From the NCBI GenBank assembly GCA_022559845.1, contig CM040128.1, positions 221,697,643-221,761,642 of the forward strand: 64,000 bases of DNA, read 5' to 3'. Below, one piece after another: positions 44,235-54,617 of this stretch. This stretch comes from Amorphophallus konjac (lineage: Eukaryota > Streptophyta > Magnoliopsida > Alismatales > Araceae). Numbering within the stretch: position 1 is the stretch's first letter; each line of letters opens with the position of its first letter. Position numbers and translations under genes: made by a program. The notes under the pieces are model-generated. The model had not been told where the DNA came from, did not search any database, and saw nothing but the letters and a program-made list of their open reading frames with translations.

Positions 44235-44580
44235 TGTAGCACCCCGAAAATTTATAAAGAATAAATATTGATAACTGCCATAAAACTAATATGGAAAATA
44301 AGAATATTAATAATAAATAATGGGTTTACTTAATTAATTAAGAAGGAATAAAATTCCCTTCAAAAGGGATTACAAGCCCAACTAAGGAGCTAGAGTTTAA
44401 TGGGCCTCAATGGAGATACGAATAAATAATTGAGTAAAAGTTATATGATCGAACCCGACTCTGATACCCGAAACAATTATGGAAATGGATAAGGAAGATA
44501 AATGGGTAAGGTCCATATATACGTATATGTATATGGATCTACAATTTGTTTATAATTCAAATGTACTAATGGGCTTTAAA

Positions 44581-44582
<2 letters not shown>

Positions 44583-44623
<41 letters not shown>
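44583..44623. repeat. TA microsatellite
   Basis: About 20 uninterrupted AT dinucleotides inside the U3 part of the solo LTR. Confidence 0.9.
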
Positions 44624-44626
<3 letters not shown>

Positions 44627-45594
44627 CTATTAAATAAGTTAGTTAAATCTTATATTATAAATGGGCTAACACACCCATGTATACACCAAAGGCCAATCCA
44701 TATACCCACGTGTATGTTCAAGTATATATGTAAACACATATATAAACCCATATGTATAGCCCACTTATACCCAAAACCCATACTACATATACCCTAAACT
44801 CACGTATATAGATTTATATTGCCATTTAAACACCCAAGTGGCCATTGTATACTAAATACAACCCAAAGCCCAAAGCCTAAAGCCCATATATATAATACAT
44901 ATATATATATTTATAATTTTTATAGTTAAATGGGCTATAACATGAAGAAAAGGAGCTCATATGTGCACGTGATAACCCCACCCAACATGTTAAAGAAATG
45001 GGCTTCAGGAATATACATAAAAACTACTATTGTGGGGTCATGAGATTATATGAAATCCTTTTCTCGTTAGCATTAGGAGTTAAGCCCAGATATGTTCAAA
45101 GATCTCATGGTGTTAGGGTTTTGAAACTAAAATAGGGTTGGCGACTGTGATTTTGGAAAGAACGTGCATAAGAGGGAAGGTGAGAATTAATAAGGTAAAT
45201 AAAGATATAGGAAACAAAGCTTATGGATATTGAGACTACTAAATAAATTTGTCAAAGCTTAATATAAATATATAATGAGTGAGCCTTAATAACAGTTTAA
45301 GGCTGAACCCAACAGTGATGTCAAACTAAATGGGCTAAACACTTATATATATATATATATGTATGAATGAGCATGGATATTCTAAAAATAATTGGGCTTT
45401 AAGGAAGCCTTCATTGGCCTTACGTATGCTAGAATGTTCCATCGATTGTGGAGGAAGGTATTTGGATTGGTTTAGGAAAAGGCTACATATATAGCAGGAA
45501 GGAGTAAAGCTTAGGAAATGTGACACCTAACAGGATTCTACAATGGAAAGTTAAGGATTCTAATTCTATTAGGACTCGAAAGACTTTGGAACCT

Positions 45595-45601
45595 TATAAA
45601 A
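45595..45601 (+). promoter_or_regulatory. TATA box of the 4.4-kb solo LTR
   Basis: TATAAAA in GAACCTTATAAAATCGG, followed by GC-rich transcribed-looking sequence. It could still act as a promoter, reading rightwards. Confidence 0.5.
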
Positions 45602-46635
45602 TCGGACCTCCAGGGACGATGGCGGAGCCATTGTAACCTACTGTTTTGCCGCTGCTGCCGTCGACGCCCCTCACTTATCGTGCTGCCCTTCTCCTTCTTC
45701 TTTCACGTGGTGGCAAGTTCCCGCCGCTGCAACTGTGAAGAAGGATACTGCCGCACACCTCTTCTTCTTTCCTTCGAGTGGCTGCCGTGGACGTTGCTAC
45801 GGCGTGTTGCTGCTGAAGGCTTTCTAGTCGTCTTCTTCTTTCTCTCATTCGGGCTGTGGCTGTTGAAGTGCTACTGCTGTTGTGTTCATGAGAAGGAAAG
45901 AGCCAAATCCTCTTCCTCCTGTTCGTGCGGCCGCTGTGTTGCCGTTGCACCCGCCGTGGAGGAGCAAGGCTTCCTCCCTCCTCCTTCCTTCACGTGGCAA
46001 GCTGTGCTACTGCCGCTACAGCACTCTCCTTTTGCCGTTAAAGTGTTGTGGCTGTCGCGGTATGCTGCTACTATTATCGTTGCTATAGTGAAGAAAAGAT
46101 GCGAGGCTTTTCTTCTTATTCCTCTGCTACTTGTTCTTCCTCTATCTCGGTTGAAAGCATCGACGAGGCAGGCAATCTCCCAAGCCAAATTATTAAGCGA
46201 TTAAAACTAGCATGATCTCGTTAGTTCTGTCTCGATATTAAGCATCACCTACATGATATTATGTTGTTTTGATTTAACATTAACAGTTAGTTATAGAGTT
46301 TTGCCTTAATAGTATTGTTCGTAGGCGCCGTAATATCCTTTGGCCATGAAATTTTATGGGTGTGTTATTAGGGAGGTGACCAAGATAGTGAGAGTGGTTG
46401 CACCATTTTTCGTGCCCCCTATCTCAAGATCCCCCATCTCTCAACGAAAAATTATTTTGAACATCCGGTTAGGTAGAGTTTTTCGAGCCCGTCATTTCGA
46501 TATATAGAACGCGTGATTCTGACATGTGTACGTCGAGAACCGAAGGTTTGAAGTTTGACACTTTGTTGAAATGACGACAAACTACATGACATCAAATTCA
46601 TATGACGCCATCGTGTAAAGGTGTCTAAATACTTA

Positions 46636-46644
<9 letters not shown>

Positions 46645-46702
<58 letters not shown>
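46645..46702. repeat. TA microsatellite
   Basis: About 29 uninterrupted TA units in the solo LTR, the longest microsatellite in the window. Confidence 0.9.
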
Positions 46703-46706
<4 letters not shown>

Positions 46707-48940
46707 ACTTGTAATTATATCCTTGAAAATCCATATCTACTAAACTATGCCACATAAAATTATAAAAAAATATATTTCTGGATTCCTTGAATTTTTCTCC
46801 TAATTATCATATAATCTATTTTTTTAATTAATTTATATAAATCAATGTCTCTTTGAATGTATGTTTTAAAATTAGTCAATTAAATAGATATTGACGGGAA
46901 TTCTTGTTAAATAAATTAAGTTAAAAATCATAGAATTAACGTCCCTCCAAGTGGATGCTAATTAATAAATGACACTACTCACAGACGTCAATTAATATAA
47001 ATTTATTTAATTATAGTTAATTATAGAATTGGATGGATATGAATTCTATAATTAACGCATTCATGTTGTAACCGTTTTCTTCTGGTTTTGACCCATACCT
47101 ACTCTCATCTCACGTCCGTAGATGGAGTCCCTGTTTCATGATTGGTTCACGTTATACACCTCAACTCTCGGTGACATACGAGCCCTCCGTTGGACATTCC
47201 GTTCCTTCGGACTGGCAAGTTAGTCATTGGGACCTCCGTAAGTCTCCTCGTAACTTTGGATTCCCTCAAGACCGACTGAGCCAGTTATACCTAATCACCT
47301 AGATTTCCAGAATGTCATGATTTTCATATGGTTTATTGATATATCATCTTTATTACAAGTTATATCCTTGAACTCTATGTTCCATGAAATCTATCTCAAT
47401 GTTCTTACATGCTTGATCCTTGAAATTCTTGGCCATTAATATGGAATTAGTCTAGACTAAATGTCAGGGGCTATAGGTCCCACTAAAATGACATTTTAAA
47501 TGCTACGGGTCCTGATCTGACCTTCATTGGGTGAGGCAAAGTCCAAACGTTACCGATATATGATGATCGGGTGCTGGCATTCACTAACTCGGTTATTGGT
47601 ATTTAGGGGCAATCATATAGTCGTGAGAACTCCTAAGTGTGTGACCAAATACTACCTAGTGCTATTTCCATGAGGGGTGGTCATATCGTCGTGATTTTCC
47701 CCTTAGTGCATTGGCCAATCCTATATAGTGCTAGATGTGCAAACGCTCTCGTGATAGTGATGATCAGGAGTAATTGCCATCATAGTACACCTTTCTACAA
47801 CTTATTGTTCGTCATGAAAAGATCTTGATTTGCCTTATTGGAGGGGTTATCATATCGTCGTGATATTCCCTTAGTGTCTTAGCAAATGCTATGTAGTGCT
47901 TGTAGAAGTAATTGTTCTACTTCTATATCGATCATCATAGATGTTCTTGAATTATCCCATTGATAGTACTCGTTATCTTGTCATGAAGATCTTTTATAAT
48001 AATGGATACATTAAAGCTCTCGTGATAGTGTTCGTCATAGAGAGATGAATGTTATATTTTCTCATGAATGCTCTTGACCTAGCTTAAGAAAGTACTTGAT
48101 TAGATCTTGCTATACTCTCTTGATTATCATCGTCCTTACTCTTCATGAGTTTATCTAGCATCTTGCTTACTCTTTTTTTTCTAGTTCTTGAATTTATCTC
48201 GTGTTATTATAGTTCTCGATTTCTGTATCTCGCATGACCTGCATGAGCATGTTAAACTGTAATTGACTTAAAGCTAGCTTGGAAGCATGAGATATTAAGT
48301 CCTACTGAGCGTTCGCTCACCCTGCGTTTTCCAATGTTTTTCAGGTAATGACCTTAGTGATGGCGAGACCGAACACGATGGGCAAGGGCAAGAGTGAAGA
48401 GAACTCTGACATCTAGATGAACCGTCTAGTCTGGTTATCTTGCGTCTTATGTCCCATTGTAATTTTTCTTTATTGAGTATTTTCATTTATTATGGGCCCG
48501 AATATGTAAAGAACTTATATTTGAAACGAAATTTGTTATTTGTCCAAATTGTGTTTTATGGAAATGACTATGCTCTGATTGACACAACTGTTTAAATGCC
48601 ACGTTCCGAGCAAACGACATGTTCTGCTGCTATCAGTTCGGGGCGTGACAACGAGGTTCCGAAAGCAGCCGTTCAGTGGCCTGAAAGCTCTGTCAGTACA
48701 TCCCATCGTGGTTTTGCGAGACCAGGACGAGATGGAGGATCACGGTGACGCCCGGGCTCAGTCCGGGGCCCGCTGTCGGGCTCGTACCAAGCAAGCATGA
48801 CAGAACGGGCTTAATCCGGCACACCCTCTTCCCGGCGCGCCCTTCCTTTCCGACGCCCTCTTCCCAACGCGCAAACTCAACATGCATGTATAGCTGACCC
48901 GCTCTTCTCACGCTAGAGAAGGATCACATCATGGCGAGGC

Positions 48941-48948
48941 TATATAAG
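48941..48948 (+). promoter_or_regulatory. TATA box
   Basis: TATATAAG in GGCGAGGCTATATAAGCC, followed by a purine-rich leader. Typical of an LTR core promoter. Confidence 0.45.
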
Positions 48949-49849
48949 CCAACTAGCGGCCGAAGAGAGAAAAAAGGGAGGAGAAAATAGAAGAGGCATA
49001 GTCGAAACGGGAAGAAAGAGAAGGGATCAAATAGAATCAAAGAAGAAAGAGGAGAGCCTTGGGAAACAAGCAGGGTTTCTGAGAACGAGCCAGAGAGCCA
49101 CCCTCGCCCCGTCCGTTTGCCTGAAGAAGCTCGAAGTCTGAGGGGAAGGCCCTTTTCTGACACTCTATTTTCTGCGGTGAAAAGCTTAGGTGGGTTCCGG
49201 CATTTTCTTGTCTTCCCCCCTTTTCTATTTGGCATTGTTCCTGTAAATAAATAGGGTCGAAGGGGGCGATGACATTAGCCCATCTTCTTCTTCATCCCTT
49301 TGTCTTTTTTTTTCTTCTGGAGTTGGGTTTATACCCGTCTGTGTAAGCTTGACCGGCCTCCGGCCGACTGTGCCATGCCGTGGTGAATGTATGCTGTAAT
49401 GGTCCCTTGTCGATAGCAATGCTCGATGCTGAATGAAATAATATATTTCTACGCCCTTCGTCGCCCCTTTTCTCTTCCTCAGGTTGTATTCGATTTCTAA
49501 CATTCCGTATATCACCGTGTGGATTCCTTCCTCGCTGGTTTTGAATACGCCCTGGGTTATCCCAAAAGGGGCTACATCAATCACCCCCTCTCCCCAGGGT
49601 TTTTGTTCCAATAGAATGCTTGTATCATGTTTCCATCACTATATCGAGGGTTCATCGCCAGAGGTGTACCTATGTGTGCCTTACTGGTTGACCCTGAGGT
49701 CGGTCTCCTGTCGCACCTCCGTTCTCAATAATGGACCGAGGGGGATGAGGCTGCCCCTATAGACTGAATGCATGGTTTTCTGGCACCATTGCCTTTCGAA
49801 AGCTAACTCACTAACACCCTTGCTAACTTTCTAATCAATTAACCTCCCC

Positions 49850-49868
49850 TATATATATATATATATAT
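49850..49868. repeat. TA microsatellite, short allele
   Basis: 19 bp of TA in the left duplication copy. The matching tract in the right copy is 43 bp. Confidence 0.9.
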
Positions 49869-51563
49869 CCATAGACATAACTGATCGTAATCAGTTTATT
49901 AGCCGAGCGTGTTCTACATATGCATTGTGTGTGACAGTTCCTCTCAAAGAGTCCAGTGGCCGGGGAGAGGGGACATTCCCCATTGATACCTCTGAATCGC
50001 CAGTGGATCATAAGATCATGTCTCTTTATAGCATGCATCTTCTTGATCCATCGGACGAATATCAACAGGGCTTTGACCTAACATCAAATCCACTATCCCC
50101 AGGGGAATAGTGGTGGCCATGGGTTGTGTGCCCCTCGTAGGCTAGACCTCGGGGTTTCCTCCTCACTGGTCGTCCCTTTTAGTCATGTTTCGGCCCATGG
50201 AATAATGGTGCCCCTCGTAGGCTAGCCCTCGGGGTCTTCCATCCATTCGGGTCTGCCGGCCGCCATTGTGCCACCCGGTATTAAGGAGCTTACTCCATTA
50301 TGTGGGTATGCCTCCGCTTTCCCCCTGCAACTCTCTAGAGATGGGGAGATGCTACCAAATTTTGGTCAGGCATGTTTAACTGTTTGCCCTCATAATTTGG
50401 GCTTAATAAGATATTTTTTCAAAACAACTAACTTCTGTGCTCGAGTATGAACCTCGCACGAGTCTCAACCCTATCTCAAGGACATCCTGGACCTCAATTC
50501 CCTCATCAAACAACTCAACGCACCTTAATAAACTAAATAAACTCAAAAATACCTCAAAAATCAACTAACCCAGTGCGGTCCTAATACGGCGCGGTACCCC
50601 CCTGTGCCGGATTAACCTTAGACTCAAACTCACCATTTTTCATTTGGCCACCACCCGGCGCGCCCTAATCCAGCGCGCTCTGTTAGCGCAGCGAGAGTGA
50701 TATAGAAGAGGGGGGATGAATAGATCACTCCCAGTTTGCAAAGCTTAGGCGAGAAAATAAATCTACCGCTTATGCCCCTTCTAAACTAGCACACAAAGAA
50801 TTGCAAATGCAGGTACCAATCAAGATCGAATAAGAAAATGATGATAAGAGCTGAGCACACAACTAGTCGAAGAGACAAGCAGATAGAGAGCGCTGATAAA
50901 GATCGCAAACCACAGAGAAGACAACCGGTGTTTAGGTGGTTCGACTGTAGTCCGCAATCTACATCCACCCCTCACTCCAACTAGAGTGAGGATTCCACTA
51001 GCCACTGCTAGAGCACAGCAGACTCAGTCTGCGAACAACTTGCTGCCAAACAGCTTGAAAACCCAAGGGAGACAAATCCCTCAACCAAGCTTTGCTACCC
51101 ACAGAGCTTGTAACCTGTTCTAGCACCCAGCATGAACAGAACCGGAGAGTGCCTCTCCCTTCCTCCACACACCGGAGGGAACCTGCTAATGACAACCCGT
51201 CACTAGCAACACCAGAGATCAGCGATCTCTCTTCCTCTGCTACCCAGAGGGAAACCGGAGATAGACTCCCTTCCTCCACACACCAGAGGAGAACAGATCA
51301 GAAATAGACGAAGAACACATAAAGAAAATCAGAAAAGGAACTAAAGACTGATCGAGAAAACATTCGATACTGAGAGTTAATACAAATGTAGCTTCCTGGG
51401 AAGCAATTTCAGAAACCCGATACTGCAAACTCTCTTTCTCTCTTCACTGCTATCTCTCTTTTTCTTTCTCTCTTTTTATTTCTCTTTACTGGTGGATCGA
51501 GCTCTCTGCAATATTGCCTTTTCTTTCTTGGCTCTCATCTCCTTCATCGGTGGATGAAGGTTT

Positions 51564-51572
51564 CTATTTATA
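51564..51572 (-). promoter_or_regulatory. TATA box, SIRE-type 3' LTR
   Basis: Minus-strand TATAAATAG, conserved in the other LTR, separating the repeat-rich U3 from the transcribed part. Confidence 0.6.
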
Positions 51573-51779
51573 GCGGCAGCAGGTGGATAGGGCACAAAAC
51601 GCGTGTGCCTCCCACGCTCGATCCAGACCCTTCCTGCCATGTGACCTTATTGGATTGGTTCCTTTTGTCTTGGATCACGTACACCCCCTTTATTAGGGAA
51701 TAATCTTCCTCGTACCTATAAGAAGATAAAAACCATTAACACGCAGTATGGCCACTAAAACTAAAGCTGCATGAGGTAT

Positions 51780-52505
51780 ATGATAACAGCATGACGTGAC
51801 CAGTACACGAGATAGGAAAAGAACGACACGAGGTACACTGTAACAGAACAGACACAACGAGGAGAACGACACGAAGTGAAACAAGAACGACACGAAGTAC
51901 ATACGATGACTACAGCACGAAGTAAAAACATCATGATATAATAACCAGTAATGAGAACGGCACGAGATGTAACTAGAGGACAGAGAGAAGCGACACGAGG
52001 TTCACACAGAAATGACACGAGGTGGCACAGAAAGCAACACGAGGTGTTGCAATGTTCTGCACGTAGTGGAACGAAAATGACACGAAGACACAGAAACAAC
52101 AGTAACCGACACGAAGTGTGGTTACTAAACAGGAACGACACGAGGTCTACAGGGAAACGACTCGAAGTTCATCAGAACTATTAGAGCTGCTTCAGAAACA
52201 TGACACGAAGACATGATACGGAATGACACGGAGTGTGGTCAAGGCGAGAAGGACACGAAGTCTAAAGAATAAAACAACACGAAGACCAAAACTGAAACCT
52301 ACACGAGGTGAAGTCACAAAGCGACAAAGAGAAACGACACGAAGATAGAGACCACAAGGATAAAACAACACGAAGTATTACCTCATACGAGTTTTCCTGT
52401 CAAGCATGGAAATCAACACGGAGTGTTGTACGCTCAGACGACACGAAATCATTTCGTGTTGGTGAGGGAAAGCAACACGAAGACAATGATGCTACAGTGC
52501 AATGT
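51780..52505 (-). repeat. U3 array A: about 23 copies of GACACGA(A/G)GT
   Basis: Written on the plus strand, the phrase GACACGAAGT or GACACGAGGT, with AACACGAAGA-type variants, recurs every 20-45 bp with non-repeating spacers. On the element's sense strand it reads AC(T/C)TCGTGTC. It lies upstream of the TATA box, where LTR enhancers sit. Confidence 0.8.
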
Positions 52506-52920
52506 CTAGACTTGAAGTTCAGTTGAGTGTACAGACTTCACCAATGAATCACTCACTGTACAGACTTACTATAGCAGTCTGATGTACAAACTTTGATGAA
52601 CAGTCCAATGTATGGACATTGAATCGAAGACCAATGTGCAGACTTGACAGTGAAGACTAGTGTGCAGACTTCAAGTTTAACTGTGGATGTACAGACTTGA
52701 AGAATAAGCCAGTGTATAGACTTGAAGATTGAAAGCGATGTACAGACTTTGATGACCAACACCAATGTATAGACTTAGGAGCATAAGACACGGCTGTACA
52801 GACTTCGCCTAAGACGCTGTACACACTTAGCCTAAGACAATGCATAGGCTTGAACGAGAGTCTAATGTATAGACTTGCATGATGCACAATTACACAGTCC
52901 AGTGTATAGACTTTGCTACC
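52505..52920 (-). repeat. U3 array B: about 16 copies of (A/G)TGTA(C/T)AGACTT
   Basis: Written on the plus strand, ATGTACAGACTTG, GTGTATAGACTTG and variants recur every 22-35 bp, directly next to array A and further from the TATA box. The motif is unrelated to that of array A. Confidence 0.8.
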
Positions 52921-53104
52921 CAGACATGATATATGCAGAGACATGATATCTGACAGAATGTAATGCACATATATAAAGAGCAAATACCATCAATGCTAGA
53001 CATCATCATTCATGTTGCTATCAATATGCAGAATGCTCAAGAATAATAATGCATGGAAATGCACTTATAGTGTGAGACATCATCAAAATCATAGGGACAC
53101 AACA

Positions 53105-53118
53105 ATCTCCCCCTTTTT
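53105..53118 (-). promoter_or_regulatory. SIRE-type polypurine tract
   Basis: Minus-strand AAAAAGGGGGAGAT next to the 3' LTR, preceded by GCCATCATC, as in other SIRE-type elements. Confidence 0.85.
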
Positions 53119-54617
53119 GATGATGGCAACACTATGAATCAAGCAATATCAAGGTTTATCAAGATTTAACATGAAATCAATGCCAGCTGCAACAACAGAT
53201 TAACTTCAAGGCATGCTCATGCAAATGAATTAGACAAACCCTACAACTTACTCTCATTAACTCACTCTCATTTCCCCCACACCTCATAATCAGGAACTTC
53301 CCTTAGGCGACTAGCCACAACCAACTGATTAAATCATTGATATAGCAGAACCTCTCTCCCCCTTTGACATCAGCAAAAAGAAATACAGAAGACATAACAA
53401 TGCTGGAGACATGAAGAAGAAGTGCAGTAACGATCTTAGTGCAGAAAGTCACGAATAGGTCTTAAGAAAATAAGTGAGGTTCTAACATCAAGAGAAGATT
53501 CTTTAAGCTTCAGTACACAATGGAGAGATAGAATTATGAAGAGTATATCAGCATACATAGTGTATAATGTAGAGCAGGAGTTGACAAGTATGGCCAAATG
53601 GAGCTGATCATTCAACTATTCCACAAGACAGCAAGAGTTTAAATCAGAGAGGTGTTCTCAAGGTATTGAGGACAAGCAATCCATTAGTTGCATAACAACA
53701 AGGAATGTTAGTTGGAGATGATTTCAAGAAGATCAATGAGTAAGTTGGTAGATCACTTCTTTTGACATTAGAGAGACACCTTGATCAGAGGCCTGAATCC
53801 TCAGTTACTCAGAGTGAGTTCCTCATTACTTCCCTTTTTTTTTAAGGAACAGAGTTAGTAACTGTGGCTTTTGACATGAGGAGACACCTTGATTAGAGGC
53901 CAGAGTCCCCAGTTACTCACCAGCAAACCACCATTGCTCTGTCATGACTTTTCATTTATTTTAAGTATCTGACACCTCATGACTTGGGAGTGATATTCAT
54001 TTCATTGATGAAGCTCCCAGTTTCTCAGTGATCAAAAATAGAACATGTTTGTTCAGTTAAGCCCTTGAGTTAAAGAGATAGAATGATTGAAGACAATACC
54101 AAAAGAGAAGGACTTTTCTTGTATTGAGTCTTGAAGTCTAGATTTCAAGTTGATTGGGTCAGATATCAAGACATACGTGTTTTTGGCCTGAACCATAATC
54201 AATGACAATGTAGGAAGATATACTTTATGCAATTAGTCCAGGTCTCTGTGTGAGTGCCAAAGAAAAGATTCTAATTAGATTTTAGAGACACTGACTTATT
54301 GACTTAAGAGATAAGTGACACTCTACTGTCTGAGAGAACTACACTAGATTAGTCATGAAAAACCAGCAGAGATATACATCTGGACACTCCTTTTGAATTT
54401 GTCAAAGAACTTCTCTTCTCACATTACAACTTAGCTCCCCCTAAGACATAGCATACCTCAATAAAACATTTCAGTAAAATCTCAAGGCTTCCCTCAAATT
54501 AGAGCATTCCTGAAAGCTAACCAGTGAGCATTCCGAACTCCCCCTTAAACCAGCAAGCAAGAAGGCTAACCAATAGATAGACAAACCTCCCCCTCACAAC
54601 AGGAACAGGCTTCATAA
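53119..54617 (-). other. Spacer between pol and 3' LTR, no envelope-like frame
   Basis: Many SIRE-lineage elements carry an envelope-like frame here. I find no open frame above 60 codons on the sense strand across 1.5 kb. The region has repeated GGGGGAG runs and a duplicated phrase (GACACCTTGAT(C/T)AGAGGCC at about 53767 and 53886). It resembles the relic at 9780-11372 on the opposite strand, so a non-coding spacer may be normal for this subfamily. Confidence 0.65.

Larger units (their letters stand above)
44235..48650 (+). mobile_element. Solo LTR, Tekay-type family, 4.4 kb
   Basis: It runs from TGTAGCACCCCG to GGGGCGTGACA, with perfect target duplications ACGAG at 44230-44234 and 48651-48655. 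No primer site or PPT adjoins it. Shared blocks near 47180-47290 and 48300-48350 tie it to the minus-strand solo LTR at 11550-14635. It carries a TATA box, several TA microsatellites and a CTG/CCG-rich transcribed part. An open frame of 174 codons at 45680-46204 is low-complexity and not convincing. Its last 930 bp are duplicated at 61302-62231. Confidence 0.87.
47721..50394 (+). repeat. Left copy of a near-identical tandem duplication
   Basis: It matches 61302-64000 at a constant offset of 13,581, changing to 13,605 after a TA-repeat length difference. Only scattered single-base differences are seen. It includes the right end of the solo LTR with its ACGAG duplication and the following LTR-like sequence. 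Confidence 0.9.
48651..50680 (+). mobile_element. Continuation of the unidentified LTR-like insertion
   Basis: It resumes after the solo LTR with a TATA box at 48941 and ends where the SIRE-type 3' LTR begins at 50681. It contains GC-rich phrases (GGCGCGCCC, CAGCGCGCTC) and the repeated phrase GCCCCTCGTAGGCTAG at about 50130 and 50211. Open frames of 70-128 codons at 48693-49762 have no recognised domain. Nearly all of it is duplicated at 62232-64000. Whether it is one long LTR cannot be settled without its right end. Confidence 0.45.
50681..53104 (-). repeat. 3' LTR of the SIRE-type element, complete (2424 bp)
   Basis: On the plus strand it reads TGTTAGCGCAG to GGGACACAACA, so the ends are TGTT...AACA. 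The U3 part holds two different arrays of 10-bp motifs, and the TATA box lies at 51564-51572. Confidence 0.9.

Noticed and set aside
45680..46204. 174-codon Cys/Leu-rich frame
   Set aside because: Produced by a CTG/CCG-rich stretch of LTR. All three frames and the opposite strand are also partly open.
46645..46702. Long TA tract as a possible replication origin or matrix attachment site
   Set aside because: A simple microsatellite. Nothing around it supports either role.
48693..49762. Frames of 72-128 codons repeated at 62274-63343
   Set aside because: Their identity reflects the recent tandem duplication, not selection. No domain.
53119..54617. Possible envelope-like gene of a SIRE-lineage element
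   Set aside because: No sense-strand open frame longer than about 60 codons, and no transmembrane pattern seen.
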